From positions 3,107,045 through 3,171,044 of the forward strand of contig NZ_LIUT01000001.1 of assembly GCF_001277345.1 (NCBI RefSeq): a stretch of 64,000 bases of DNA, written 5' to 3'. The translations under genes were made by a program, and so were the position numbers. How positions within the stretch are numbered: the stretch's first letter is position 1; each line of letters begins with the position of its first letter. This DNA comes from Paenibacillus solani. GTDB lineage: Bacteria > Bacillota > Bacilli > Paenibacillales > Paenibacillaceae. This document shows positions 43,666 through 52,881 of the stretch, piece by piece. The notes under the pieces were generated by a model. The model did no database searches and was not told where the DNA came from. It saw nothing but the letters and a program-made list of their open reading frames with translations.

Positions 43666-44598
43666 TTACACTTCCCGTTTCTCATCCGGTCGATAGAGGA
43701 TCCTTTGGTAGTCCCAATCTTTAGAATCCATATCGCCCAAGTACATTCGTTCATGTTCGGGTACACGTTCATATTTCTCTCTTAGGTTCTCCCTGTAAAA
43801 CTCGGTGGGAGTTTCTAAATATAAATAATATGCATCCCTGCATTCTTCGTGAGTGGATTTCTCCCCGTTCAATTTCTTATGGATGTCGATGAGTTCTTTA
43901 AACTTCTCCTCAATCTCTGCCGCATACAACGGTTCAGATAACGTAACCTCGCCAAGTCCCAGAATGCGAATAGGAATATCGCCATCAAATCTTGTAAACA
44001 AAGTCCCGTCTTGAAACCAAGCACTTGCTTCATCAATATTACACTGGACTTCTTCAGGCAGGTTGTAGATCATGACTTGACCGTCCTGATAAACATTCAT
44101 ATGAATCAAATAGTTCGCACCTTCGTATTTCATAAAAATGTGGAAACCGTCACCCTCCACCGTCTGATAGAACATTTCGCTTTTTACATAAAATTCAGTG
44201 GATTGAGGGGAGTGAGCCACTCTTCTGGCTTCCTGCTGCTCCTGTTCTCGTTCTGAAACTTCATATATATTCACGAATTCCGGATTCATCATACGAATGG
44301 TCTGACCAATGTGTTCATAGTAGCTGTCTTGATCAAATTTCCAGACCGCTTCCTTGACTTGGAACGAACCCAGGCTGTGAATTGAGAAATTTCGGCCAAC
44401 CGGAACGATTGCTGTCAGCCAGTTTGAATCGATTTTGTTTCTTAAGCCTTTAAGGTCAACAAGCTCCCAGCAATTCGTCATCCCATCTTCATAGATATCT
44501 ACGTCAATATAAAAGTACTGCCCTCCGTTACAGATAACCCCCGGTATGGAAGTACCTTCAACGATTTTGGATCTTCGAATCTTCTTCACAAACATCAC
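43666..44598 (-). CDS. Hypothetical protein with a duplicated domain
   Basis: A 310-residue cytoplasmic protein. Two segments of about 70 residues look related: GGQYFYIDVDIYEDGMTNCW (near residue 25) and GANYLIHMNVYQDGQVMIYN (near residue 165), each followed by a strand-rich stretch ending in a Gly-rich turn (SIHSLGSFQVKE; RILGLGEVTLSE). So it is probably an internal duplication of one beta-sandwich-like domain. A helical tail ends the protein. GGAAGGTG precedes the ATG at 44595, and GTG at 44598 is an alternative. Function unknown. Confidence 0.65.
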   Translation of the reverse strand: MMFVKKIRRSKIVEGTSIPGVICNGGQYFYIDVDIYEDGMTNCWELVDLKGLRNKIDSNWLTAIVPVGRNFSIHSLGSFQVKEAVWKFDQDSYYEHIGQTIRMMNPEFVNIYEVSEREQEQQEARRVAHSPQSTEFYVKSEMFYQTVEGDGFHIFMKYEGANYLIHMNVYQDGQVMIYNLPEEVQCNIDEASAWFQDGTLFTRFDGDIPIRILGLGEVTLSEPLYAAEIEEKFKELIDIHKKLNGEKSTHEECRDAYYLYLETPTEFYRENLREKYERVPEHERMYLGDMDSKDWDYQRILYRPDEKREV

Positions 44599-44767
44599 CT
44601 TCCCATTATTGCTAATCTAGATGATATTAATAGCTAACATTCTCGGGATATTTTGCTGTATTTATTTGTTGATCTTCCCATGTATTATGTGAGCACTACT
44701 TACATCATATAAGAGAGCCGCAGGAAGAACCATACCATATATGTTTCATAAATATTCTCTACCTAAA

Positions 44768-44811
44768 AAGGACTCCCTGCCCCATGAGAATCATGGTAGC
44801 AGGAAGTCCTT
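44768..44811 (-). terminator. Terminator of the DinB gene at 44835
   Basis: AAGGACTCCCTGC pairs with GCAGGAAGTCCTT with one mismatch around a longer loop; A and T runs flank it. Confidence 0.8.
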
Positions 44812-44834
44812 GTTTAAAAGGATGCAGCTTGTAA

Positions 44835-45311
44835 TTACGCTCTTATAAAGGCAATGTAATCCGTTATTACCCCTTTGTGTCCCAAATGCCGAAGCATGGT
44901 TGTGATATTACCTCTATGATATGTTCCATGATTTACGACCTGCTGGAGAATCTCTGAAATCGAATTCTGAAATGCCTCACCTGCAGTGTTGTGATAAGTC
45001 ACAACCTTTCCCATATCATCAATCGAAGCTAAATATTCGCGGTGCCGGATTTGAAGCTGCCTCATGTAATGACGGGCCACTTCCATATTCGCGAATGGTC
45101 TCGCAGTAAGCGGCGACGGACTTTCCTCCTTGATCCGGGCAAACCAAACTTCCTCCGCAGCCGCAAGGTGACCGAAGACTTCCGCGATAGAGTTGAAGCC
45201 CAGACTTACTTTTTGGAGAAACACGCCTTCCGGCAAAGATTGCATATGAATAAATACTCTTTCATTCGCCCAAATGCTATAGTCGTACATATGAAGAAAC
45301 GGTTCGTTCAT
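44835..45311 (-). CDS. DinB-family protein
   Basis: A 158-residue four-helix DinB-fold protein. The probable metal-binding His residues are in VFGHLAAAEEVW, VNHGTYHRGNI near the end, the standard pattern for DinB/YfiT-like proteins. The ATG at 45311 follows AGGAGTGGTAGG; a GTG at 45326 is the alternative. Third DinB-type gene of the window. Confidence 0.87.
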   Translation of the reverse strand: MNEPFLHMYDYSIWANERVFIHMQSLPEGVFLQKVSLGFNSIAEVFGHLAAAEEVWFARIKEESPSPLTARPFANMEVARHYMRQLQIRHREYLASIDDMGKVVTYHNTAGEAFQNSISEILQQVVNHGTYHRGNITTMLRHLGHKGVITDYIAFIRA

Positions 45312-45566
45312 CCTACCACTCCTCACTTGGATTCCTTACTCGGAAAGCCTCGGGCTACCAGGTACGCCCCTCTGAGCCTTATCCTCACTAGAAAATCATA
45401 CCACATTATTGAATAAAATGGGTCCCGGGATTACAACGAGATGAGAAGTCATGTTTCCCCGTAAATGAACCGGCAACAATAACCGGCGCCTGGGGCTAAC
45501 TACATGGGTGCAGGAAGTGGCTTTGCCTGGGCAAGCTTTCGGAAAGTCGGTCAAGACCTTGCGATC

Positions 45567-47867
45567 CTAGCCTTCCACCCGCAAGCTCGCGACCTCTCCA
45601 CTTGTCGAGTCGGGGCCGACCTGAATGCGAAACTCGCCTGGCTCCACTATCGGCTTCATGTCAAGGCCGATCAGTTCCAGCTGCTCGTTGCATATAGTGA
45701 ATATCACTTCCTGCGTCTCCCCTGCCTTCAGGAACACTTTTTGGAACCCTTTCAGCGCCTTCTCCGGACGGGTAACGGATGCGGCCAGATCTGAGACATA
45801 CAACTGAACGACCTCGGCGCCGTCCCGTGCCCCCGTATTGGTCACTCTGATCCGGGCCGTGGCTTCCCCGCCAATAGGAATGACAGCCGGTTCAATCTTC
45901 AAACCGTCATAGCGGAATTCCGTATAACTTAACCCGTAGCCAAACGGATATCGCGGCTCCAGATCCGTCTCCAGGTAACGCTTGCCCCGGGTCCGTCTGG
46001 CATTGTAATGGATCGGCAGCTGACCAACCTCCTTCGGAATGGACAGCGGCAGACGGCCGGACGGGTTAACATCGCCGAAGAGCATGTCCGCGATTGCGCT
46101 GCCTCCCTCCTGTCCGGGATACCATGCTTCCACAATTGCCGGGATATGCTCATCGATCCACGGCTCCGTTATCGGCCGCCCATTGATATAGACGACGACC
46201 ACCGGTTTGCCAAGCTTATAGATCTCCTGCAGCAGATCCAACTGCGCACCCATCAGCGTCAGGGTCGAGCGGTCAATGCCTTCCCCGCATTCCATATCGC
46301 TCTCGGTATGCCCGGTCACGACCGAAGCACCCGTTCTAAGATCGATGGTGCCCTCTCCGAAATCCCGTGCGCTAGAGCCGCCAAGCACCATCACAATGAC
46401 GTCAGCCTCAGCAGCGCAATCGAGCGCGTGAGGGAAGCCCTCGCGGGAATCGTCTTGAATGCGGCAGCCCGGCGCATACAAAACGCGGCTGTCCGCCGTA
46501 TTTCCCAGCCGGCTGCGGATGCCCTCCAGCACTGTTATGATCTGCCCCGGTGGCTGAGGGGAGGTATAATCGCCAAGCTGATTGTATGCTGCATGGGCAT
46601 TGGGACCGATGACGGCAATCGTTCCGACATTCGGATCCAGAGGCAGCGTGTTTTCTTCGTTCTTGAGGAGCACGATTCCTTCAGCTGCTGCTTGATAGGC
46701 CAGTGCTACATGTCCCTTGCATCCTATGATTCGCTCCGCCCATGCCGGATCTGCATAAGGACGATCAAAGAGACCGAGCTTGAACTTCAGTTCCAGCACG
46801 CGTCCGGCTGCCTTGCTCAGATCGTCTTCGGTGATCCGTCCCTGCTCCAGCGCTTGATGAAGATGCGTTTGGAACATGGTCCCGGACATTTCCATGTCGA
46901 CACCGGATTTTAACGCCTGAGCCGCGGCTTCCTCGCCCGAACCAGCCGTATTATGGCCGCTTGTCAGCATATGGATAGCGCCGCAGTCGGTGATGACAAA
47001 GCCGTCGAAGCCCCATTCCTCGCGAAGCACGTCCTGCAGCAGGTACCGATTAGAGGTGCAAGGCACTCCGTCAATCTCGTTATAGGCGGTCATGACGGAC
47101 AGGGCTCCTGCTTCAACGGCCTTGCGGAACGGCAGCAGATCGACTTCATGAAGCTCCCGCATGCCTATATGAGCGGGTGCTCCGTTCCTCCCCCCTTCGG
47201 AAGCGCCGTAGCCTGCAAAATGTTTCAGCGTAGCCAGAAGGCTGTCATGCGAATCAAGGCTCTCGCCTTGGAGTCCCCGCACTGCAGCAACCGCAAATTC
47301 GGCTACCAAATGGGGGTCTTCACCGAAGGTTTCTTCGGTGCGGCCCCAGCGGGGATCCCTTACCACATCCAGCACCGGCGAATAGGTTGCCGCTCCCCCT
47401 TGTGCCCTGGTCTCGGCAGCAACAGCTCGGCTCATGCTTTGGAACAGCTCCGTGTTCCAGGTGCTTCCGATCGTGAGCGGAACCGGAAATACCGTCGCTC
47501 CGATCGCCATATGTCCGTGGGAGCATTCCTCTCCGAACAGAATCGGAATCCCGAGCCGGGAATGCTCAATGGCATATCGCTGAATCTCATTGACCGCTTC
47601 GGCCCCTTCCCGGGGAGACAACCCGTTCGCAAGCGTCACACCCGTCCAAGGATCGGCACGCAGCGTACCGTACAAAGAGCCAATCCCTCCCTCCATCAGC
47701 TGCGACTTGAATTCTTCTGTAATCCGAATCGTACCATCGTCATTTCTTGTATAAGCTTTCCAGCCGAACGGCTGGATCAGCTGACCTATTTTCTCTTCTG
47801 CCGTCATCCGTTCCAGCAAGTCCTCGACTCGCTCCGAAACGGGGAGTGATGCATCTTTGTAATCCAT
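45567..47867 (-). CDS. Glycoside hydrolase family 3 (beta-glucosidase/beta-xylosidase-like)
   Basis: A 766-residue enzyme with the GH3 N-terminal TIM-barrel domain, the C-terminal alpha/beta domain and an Fn3-like tail. The nucleophile Asp is in GFVITDCGAIHML; the substrate-binding LKHFAGYGASEGGRNG and YSPVLDVVRDPRWGRTEE are typical. No signal peptide, so it cleaves imported oligosaccharides in the cytoplasm. The ATG at 47867 follows AGGAAGG; the frame reaches 47930 without a site. It is the last of three glycosidase genes on this strand, separated from the GH-A gene by a terminator. Confidence 0.92.
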   Translation of the reverse strand: MDYKDASLPVSERVEDLLERMTAEEKIGQLIQPFGWKAYTRNDDGTIRITEEFKSQLMEGGIGSLYGTLRADPWTGVTLANGLSPREGAEAVNEIQRYAIEHSRLGIPILFGEECSHGHMAIGATVFPVPLTIGSTWNTELFQSMSRAVAAETRAQGGAATYSPVLDVVRDPRWGRTEETFGEDPHLVAEFAVAAVRGLQGESLDSHDSLLATLKHFAGYGASEGGRNGAPAHIGMRELHEVDLLPFRKAVEAGALSVMTAYNEIDGVPCTSNRYLLQDVLREEWGFDGFVITDCGAIHMLTSGHNTAGSGEEAAAQALKSGVDMEMSGTMFQTHLHQALEQGRITEDDLSKAAGRVLELKFKLGLFDRPYADPAWAERIIGCKGHVALAYQAAAEGIVLLKNEENTLPLDPNVGTIAVIGPNAHAAYNQLGDYTSPQPPGQIITVLEGIRSRLGNTADSRVLYAPGCRIQDDSREGFPHALDCAAEADVIVMVLGGSSARDFGEGTIDLRTGASVVTGHTESDMECGEGIDRSTLTLMGAQLDLLQEIYKLGKPVVVVYINGRPITEPWIDEHIPAIVEAWYPGQEGGSAIADMLFGDVNPSGRLPLSIPKEVGQLPIHYNARRTRGKRYLETDLEPRYPFGYGLSYTEFRYDGLKIEPAVIPIGGEATARIRVTNTGARDGAEVVQLYVSDLAASVTRPEKALKGFQKVFLKAGETQEVIFTICNEQLELIGLDMKPIVEPGEFRIQVGPDSTSGEVASLRVEG

Positions 47868-47974
47868 GGTACACCCTTCCTTTTTCCGTTTGATTGTTCG
47901 AATGATTACGTTCATTTCCATCCGATTCAATGCCCGCCGCTACACAAACCCAACGGTTATTCCCCATTTGAAGA

Positions 47975-48014
47975 AGAGGCTCTCCGGTACGATTCAATCA
48001 GCCGGAGAGCCTCT
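47975..48014 (-). terminator. Terminator between the GH-A and GH3 genes
   Basis: A perfect 13-bp stem (AGAGGCTCTCCGG with CCGGAGAGCCTCT) about 110 bases after the GH-A stop. The T-tract is weak. Confidence 0.8.
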
Positions 48015-48122
48015 ATATGTGTTCCTGCAGAAGGATCGCTTTACGCCTTGAGTACCCTGGTCATCCTCAAGCGAATACGCATCTTACCTTTTAAGGGCGA
48101 AAGCACTTCAAGATTTAGAAGG

Positions 48123-51100
48123 TTAGCTCTGCAAGATGCAAACTTCCTCCGGCCGGTATATCGTCCGCACACTTCCCCCCGCGTCGGTCGTGAACATCAC
48201 GGTACGTTCCCGTTCCAACCCGAAGGAATAGACCGTCCCTGAAATAGGGTCCTTTACTTCAATTTCTGCGTTTGCCCCATACTCGGAGACGAAGACATAG
48301 AAGCTTCCTTGTCCAAACGACAGCTTGCGTCCATAAATCCCCGGGAGCTCGCCTCCCTTCAGCCATTCCAGCTCAGGTGATACGGCTGCGGTGCGAATGG
48401 CTTCAGCGTATAGCGCCTCAATCGGCTCCCAACGCTCGTTCAATTCGACCGGGAGCGGGCACCAGATGAATCGTCCTGAACCCAAGGTTACCGTAATCGG
48501 CTCTAGCGGCCCATCCAACCGACTCGCTGGACGATCCACCGCGAGCGCGTTGATCTTCCGCTCACCGTACGAAACGGAATAATGCGCTCCCGCCAGCTCC
48601 AGCATTTCTTCCCGGAGAACGTTAGCATGGACGGTTTCCCCAATCTCCTGCTGCAGACGATCGGATACCTGTCCCCAATACGCATCGGTGCGCAGCGGGC
48701 CTGTCCACAGGACGGTACTTCCTTCTCTTGCCAGCTCGAGGAGCTGCGCGAACGCCACATCGTCAAAATTGTGCGCGCTTGGCACGATGATCAGCTTGGC
48801 TGGATAGCGCTTCAGGTCCTCCAGCTGGTATTCGCCGATGCCGCGCGGATGGACGTTCATGCCGAACGTCAGCGTGCGTATGGCCCTTGTTGTAGCTTCG
48901 TACGCCAGCTTGCGGCTGGAAAAATCATTCGAATACGGGAATACGACGGCAATGTCCTCCAGCTGCCGTTCATTGTCGAACAGACCAGCCGCTTCCTTCA
49001 TGAAGCCGCCGAAGTCATAAGACACATCAGCCTCGGGCTTCTGCGTTCCATCAGCCCGCAGCGCTCCGATGTTGGATTCGTTGGCATTGTCCATAAAATA
49101 ATTTATATTCCAAATCCACTGAACTGCCCCGGCGCCTCCTGTCGAAAACGCGTAAGCATACTTGCGCTCCAGAATGTTGCGCAGCTCTTCCTCCGTTCGC
49201 TTGGCAATCCCGTCCGGACGCTGAACGTGCATAATGCCGGTCTCTTGGATCAGATTCGGCTTATCCGGTGTTTTCGTGAAGATGCTATCCCAAGCCAGAT
49301 GATCGTTCTGCCACCAGGAATGGACCGTCGTGTAATCGACGACAGGACCGTAGAATGACGGCGATGGACGCTGAGAGCAGATCCCCTCATCCTGCCCGAC
49401 CGTTACCAGCTGGCGAGGGTCTGAGCGGCGTATGGTCCCGATGAGCTCGGATGCCCAGCGATTATGCATGTCCATCGTGAACAGCGTGAAATCCACCCAT
49501 GGTCCCCATTTCTTCGGCTGCAGCACGCTGTTAAACAGCTTGTCGTCCGGATTCGGCGCTGGCGCCGAGTCGAACGACGGAAGCTCGCCTGGCGTCATGT
49601 TCCAGCGCTCCTGCAGAAGTTCAATATCACCTGAATAACGCTCAGTGAGCCACTCGGCCCAGGCCTGACGCTCAAAGCGGTCCCCTACCGTCACCGGCCC
49701 TTCGAAGATTCGCTTCGGATCGAACAGAGAGGGCTCATTGATCAGGTCCCAATGCACATTGGTTGTCCCTCGGTGACGAGTTACGATAGAAGAGATAAAG
49801 CGCTTCTGCGCCTCCACCGAACGCGGATCCAAGTACGGATTCACGCCTTCCCATGCTTCTGGGGCAAACGAGAAGAACGTGAATGTCACTTCCAGCTCAT
49901 GCCGCTTGGCGGTTAGGACAAAGGCATCGATCGCCCGCATCACGTCTTCGACGGCATGGCCATCGGCAAACATAATCATCCGGTAGCCTGTCCATATGCC
50001 CGTCCGAATCAAATTGATCCCTGCCCGCTTCATCTCGGCCATATCCGCGTCCCACCGCTGCACGTTTGGCAGATGGAGAAACTTCCGCGCTACGTCGGAG
50101 GTCATGTAGGTCATGCCCACGATGGGAACCGTCCGCCCTTCGCGGCGGAAGTAATCGCGTCCGCATTCCAGCCTTTCTCCGGTTTGCAGCAGAGAACGGT
50201 CAACGCCCCAGACCGCCTGGGTCAGGCAGCGGTGTTCTCCAGATTCGGACACGGCTTCGCAAACGATACGGTACAGCCCCGCTTCCAACCGTACAGGCAC
50301 CGACAAACGAATCTGCTGCAAATCCCGCTGATCCATGTCGGCATCCGTTGCCGCATGTCCGGTCCAGACGGCCTCCCCGTTGTCCACTTTTATAACGCGA
50401 ACCGCAAAATTCCATCTCCGCTCCGGAACAGACGTCCGCGACAGGGCCTGCAGCTGAATCGTTAACCGCAGCTGTTCACCTGGCTCGTAGGAGGCATAGT
50501 TCGGTTTCAGCCAGAGCTCCGTAACGCCCGCACCAGCATATTCAGCCAGCTCCTGCAGGACGTCAAGCCCGCCCGTCTCCCAGAATGAGGCAATAAGCTG
50601 CTGGTTGAGCAGTATCCAGCGACCGCCGGCATAATCGCCTTTGTGCTGCTCCAGCATCACGACCGGTGCAGACCTCTCGCGTTGATGTTGGTCTATTCCC
50701 GTCAGCAGCGGCGAAATGACAGCATCCATCGGACCGCACGCGCCCATCTCGGACGGAATGTCGCTCGCTTTGGTCGGATGCAGCGTCAAGCCCCAGGTAG
50801 GTTCGATGCCGAACAACGCCTCGCGCCCTTGGAGAATCGGATATTCGGCAGATGCCTTCAGCTCACGGACTCGTGACACATCAACTGCCAGAGCATCATG
50901 AATATCCATTCGCTGATGATAGGCCAACTGCTCGCGTTCGGCATGCCAGGCTCCATTTACCTCCCGGACTGGCCTGCGGAATGGCACGCCTCCGGCATGC
51001 ACCAGGCCACCGCCAGCCTTCAGATGGGCTTCGATGGCCGTCCATGCCGCTTTTGGAAAGTACGCGCCGTGAAGATGGATCAGAACATCCCAACCGCCTT

Positions 51101-51230
51101 CCGCCAACCGCTCGGCCAAATCCGCAGCACCAGCGACCTCCGCCCATACGCGCAGACGTTCCATTGCCTTCGCAGTCGGGCGTTCACCTTCATAAGGAAA
51201 ATGTTCATCATAAAACAATAGTGTTTTCAT
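48123..51230 (-). CDS. Large cytoplasmic clan GH-A glycoside hydrolase
   Basis: A 1035-residue enzyme without a signal peptide. Layout: an N-terminal ThuA/amidotransferase-like domain (about 1-260, WDVLIHLHGAYFPKAAW), a beta-sandwich (about 260-375), a clan GH-A barrel (about 380-760), an amidotransferase-like domain as in the middle part of GH42 enzymes (about 770-900), and a C-terminal beta domain. The acid/base is probably the Glu in HWDLINEPSLF, the nucleophile the Glu in PNLIQETGIM. The exact family (GH42, GH5 or other) cannot be fixed here. AAAGGAGTAGAG precedes the ATG. It starts three bases after the GH29 stop. Confidence 0.75.
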   Translation of the reverse strand: MKTLLFYDEHFPYEGERPTAKAMERLRVWAEVAGAADLAERLAEGGWDVLIHLHGAYFPKAAWTAIEAHLKAGGGLVHAGGVPFRRPVREVNGAWHAEREQLAYHQRMDIHDALAVDVSRVRELKASAEYPILQGREALFGIEPTWGLTLHPTKASDIPSEMGACGPMDAVISPLLTGIDQHQRERSAPVVMLEQHKGDYAGGRWILLNQQLIASFWETGGLDVLQELAEYAGAGVTELWLKPNYASYEPGEQLRLTIQLQALSRTSVPERRWNFAVRVIKVDNGEAVWTGHAATDADMDQRDLQQIRLSVPVRLEAGLYRIVCEAVSESGEHRCLTQAVWGVDRSLLQTGERLECGRDYFRREGRTVPIVGMTYMTSDVARKFLHLPNVQRWDADMAEMKRAGINLIRTGIWTGYRMIMFADGHAVEDVMRAIDAFVLTAKRHELEVTFTFFSFAPEAWEGVNPYLDPRSVEAQKRFISSIVTRHRGTTNVHWDLINEPSLFDPKRIFEGPVTVGDRFERQAWAEWLTERYSGDIELLQERWNMTPGELPSFDSAPAPNPDDKLFNSVLQPKKWGPWVDFTLFTMDMHNRWASELIGTIRRSDPRQLVTVGQDEGICSQRPSPSFYGPVVDYTTVHSWWQNDHLAWDSIFTKTPDKPNLIQETGIMHVQRPDGIAKRTEEELRNILERKYAYAFSTGGAGAVQWIWNINYFMDNANESNIGALRADGTQKPEADVSYDFGGFMKEAAGLFDNERQLEDIAVVFPYSNDFSSRKLAYEATTRAIRTLTFGMNVHPRGIGEYQLEDLKRYPAKLIIVPSAHNFDDVAFAQLLELAREGSTVLWTGPLRTDAYWGQVSDRLQQEIGETVHANVLREEMLELAGAHYSVSYGERKINALAVDRPASRLDGPLEPITVTLGSGRFIWCPLPVELNERWEPIEALYAEAIRTAAVSPELEWLKGGELPGIYGRKLSFGQGSFYVFVSEYGANAEIEVKDPISGTVYSFGLERERTVMFTTDAGGSVRTIYRPEEVCILQS

Positions 51231-51233
51231 ACT

Positions 51234-52607
51234 CTACTCCTTTCCCGTTCGTGGTTTACCGTCAACGTACACGGACGTTCCACGGCTCCTTGCCCAATCT
51301 GCAATGCGGGAGGGATCACCGGTCCAAAGGCGTTCCTGTCCCCATTGATTAGTCTCCGGCCGGCTCTCACACTCGATGCGGATGACCGGGAACAGCTCGG
51401 TCGGTCGTTCCCGCGGCAGCCCCTCGATCCACAGGACATCATCCTCCTGGCGGAACGGAAGCTCCTGTCCTGTCGTCAGCAGGGTCACCCGAACCACAGG
51501 TGTGACCAGATCCGACAGCCTCAGCACCGGCCTCCCATCCCAGAAACGAATGATAAGATACAGCTGATTGTCTTTCATCGTCTGCCGCCCATAGGTAATA
51601 AACTCCGTGAGGTTGCCTCCGTCCGAACCGTAAATGGCCTCTCCGTGGACATCTAGCCATTCGCCGATCTTCAGCGCTCGCTCCACAAACTCTGGCGGCA
51701 GCTGACCGTCCGGCTGCGGCCCGACATTAAGCAGCAAATTCCCGCCCACGGTACCGCCCTTCTCCGCGCATTCGCATAGCATGTCGAGGAGGACGTCGGC
51801 AGGGCGCCATCGTTCGCCGTTTGTATATCCCCACAGCCGCCACGTTGCTACCTGGCTGGATTCCCACAAGCGCTTCTGATCCGGGACGATGACATGCTCC
51901 GGCGAGCCGAAATCGCCAAGCACCTCGGAATCTCCCGATCCGCCGCCGCCATCTGCGTGCAGCTTCTCCTCCTCAGACAGTCCAAGACGGTTGTTGACCA
52001 GAATATCCGGCTGAATCGATTTCATCCGCTCTACCAGCTTGATGCTGTCCAGATCCTCCGCGGTTCGCGGCCAGACTCCATCAAAAAAGAAATGATCGAT
52101 GCGTCCGTATTTCGTGATCAGCTCCTCCACCTGGGCATGCAAATAGCGTTTCATATCATCCCAGCCCTCCGGGTCCTTCTCCGGCCCGTCGAAATAAGCC
52201 GGAATGCGCCAATCGATCCAGGAATAATATAAGCCGACCCGAAGACCCTGAGCCCTGAATGCATCGGTAAATTCGCGTACCAGATCCCGGCCGGGCGCCT
52301 GCTTCGCGCTTGAATAATCCGTTGTTGCCGTATCCCATAAGCAATATCCGTCATGATGTCTTGTCGTCAAGCAGGCATATTTCATACCTGCCTTGCGCGC
52401 TGTGTATGCCCACAGCTCGGCGTCAAAGAACACCGGATTCCACTCGCAGGCATGTCGCGCATATTTTTTCTGGTCCAAATGCTCCCGGAACAGAACCTGT
52501 TCGCCTCGCCCGTATTGGGCATAGGGACCGAAATGAATAAACATGCCGTACCGGCTTTCCGTAAACCATTGCCATCCTTCTCGAATGGTTTGTTCTTGTT
52601 TGGTCAT
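51234..52607 (-). CDS. Alpha-L-fucosidase, glycoside hydrolase family 29
   Basis: A 457-residue enzyme with the family motifs WFTESRYGMFIHFG at the N terminus, CLTTRHHDGYCLWDT, and HFFFDGVWP, where the Asp is the nucleophile; NLLLNVGPQPDGQLPPE is typical of the C-terminal end of the catalytic domain. A small beta domain follows. No signal peptide. AAGGAGGAC precedes the ATG. It releases terminal fucose from imported glycans; it is translated just ahead of the GH-A gene in one transcript. Confidence 0.93.
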   Translation of the reverse strand: MTKQEQTIREGWQWFTESRYGMFIHFGPYAQYGRGEQVLFREHLDQKKYARHACEWNPVFFDAELWAYTARKAGMKYACLTTRHHDGYCLWDTATTDYSSAKQAPGRDLVREFTDAFRAQGLRVGLYYSWIDWRIPAYFDGPEKDPEGWDDMKRYLHAQVEELITKYGRIDHFFFDGVWPRTAEDLDSIKLVERMKSIQPDILVNNRLGLSEEEKLHADGGGGSGDSEVLGDFGSPEHVIVPDQKRLWESSQVATWRLWGYTNGERWRPADVLLDMLCECAEKGGTVGGNLLLNVGPQPDGQLPPEFVERALKIGEWLDVHGEAIYGSDGGNLTEFITYGRQTMKDNQLYLIIRFWDGRPVLRLSDLVTPVVRVTLLTTGQELPFRQEDDVLWIEGLPRERPTELFPVIRIECESRPETNQWGQERLWTGDPSRIADWARSRGTSVYVDGKPRTGKE

Positions 52608-52795
52608 GAACTGCGTCCTCCTTATGCTGCACCGCTCTTTTAGATGTGGTCATGCTTGATCGTGGTTATCATTGTTGTCCTACGAGATGCATTAACGCTT
52701 CCTATGTCCTTTACTCTAGCCCGGGTGTCCCTGTCTTGAACACTTTACTTTTGAGAGAAAACTTTAATTTCAGTCAATATCGAAATATTGAAGGC

Positions 52796-52844
52796 AAAAA
52801 AAAAGCAACCCCTCTCCGGCCCTGAAGCCAGGTAAGGGATTGCC
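52796..52844 (-). terminator. Terminator after the binding-protein gene
   Basis: Minus-strand arms GCAATCCCTTACC and GGAGAGGGGTTGC followed by nine T residues, 40 bases after the stop at 52882. Confidence 0.9.
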
Positions 52845-52881
52845 TGTTCCAAAATGTTTCGTATCACTTAAGGCGCAGCGC

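Noticed and set aside
8337..45311. Integron-like cassette array
   Set aside because: The run of small enzyme genes suggested it, but no attC-type inverted repeats or integrase gene are visible and gene spacing is ordinary.
46008..46913. Long plus-strand open frame opposite the GH3 gene
   Set aside because: It is antisense to a full GH3 enzyme, has no ribosome binding site or family match, and is explained by high GC content.
46953..47849. Second long plus-strand open frame opposite the GH3 gene
   Set aside because: Same reason: shadow of a real gene in a GC-rich region.
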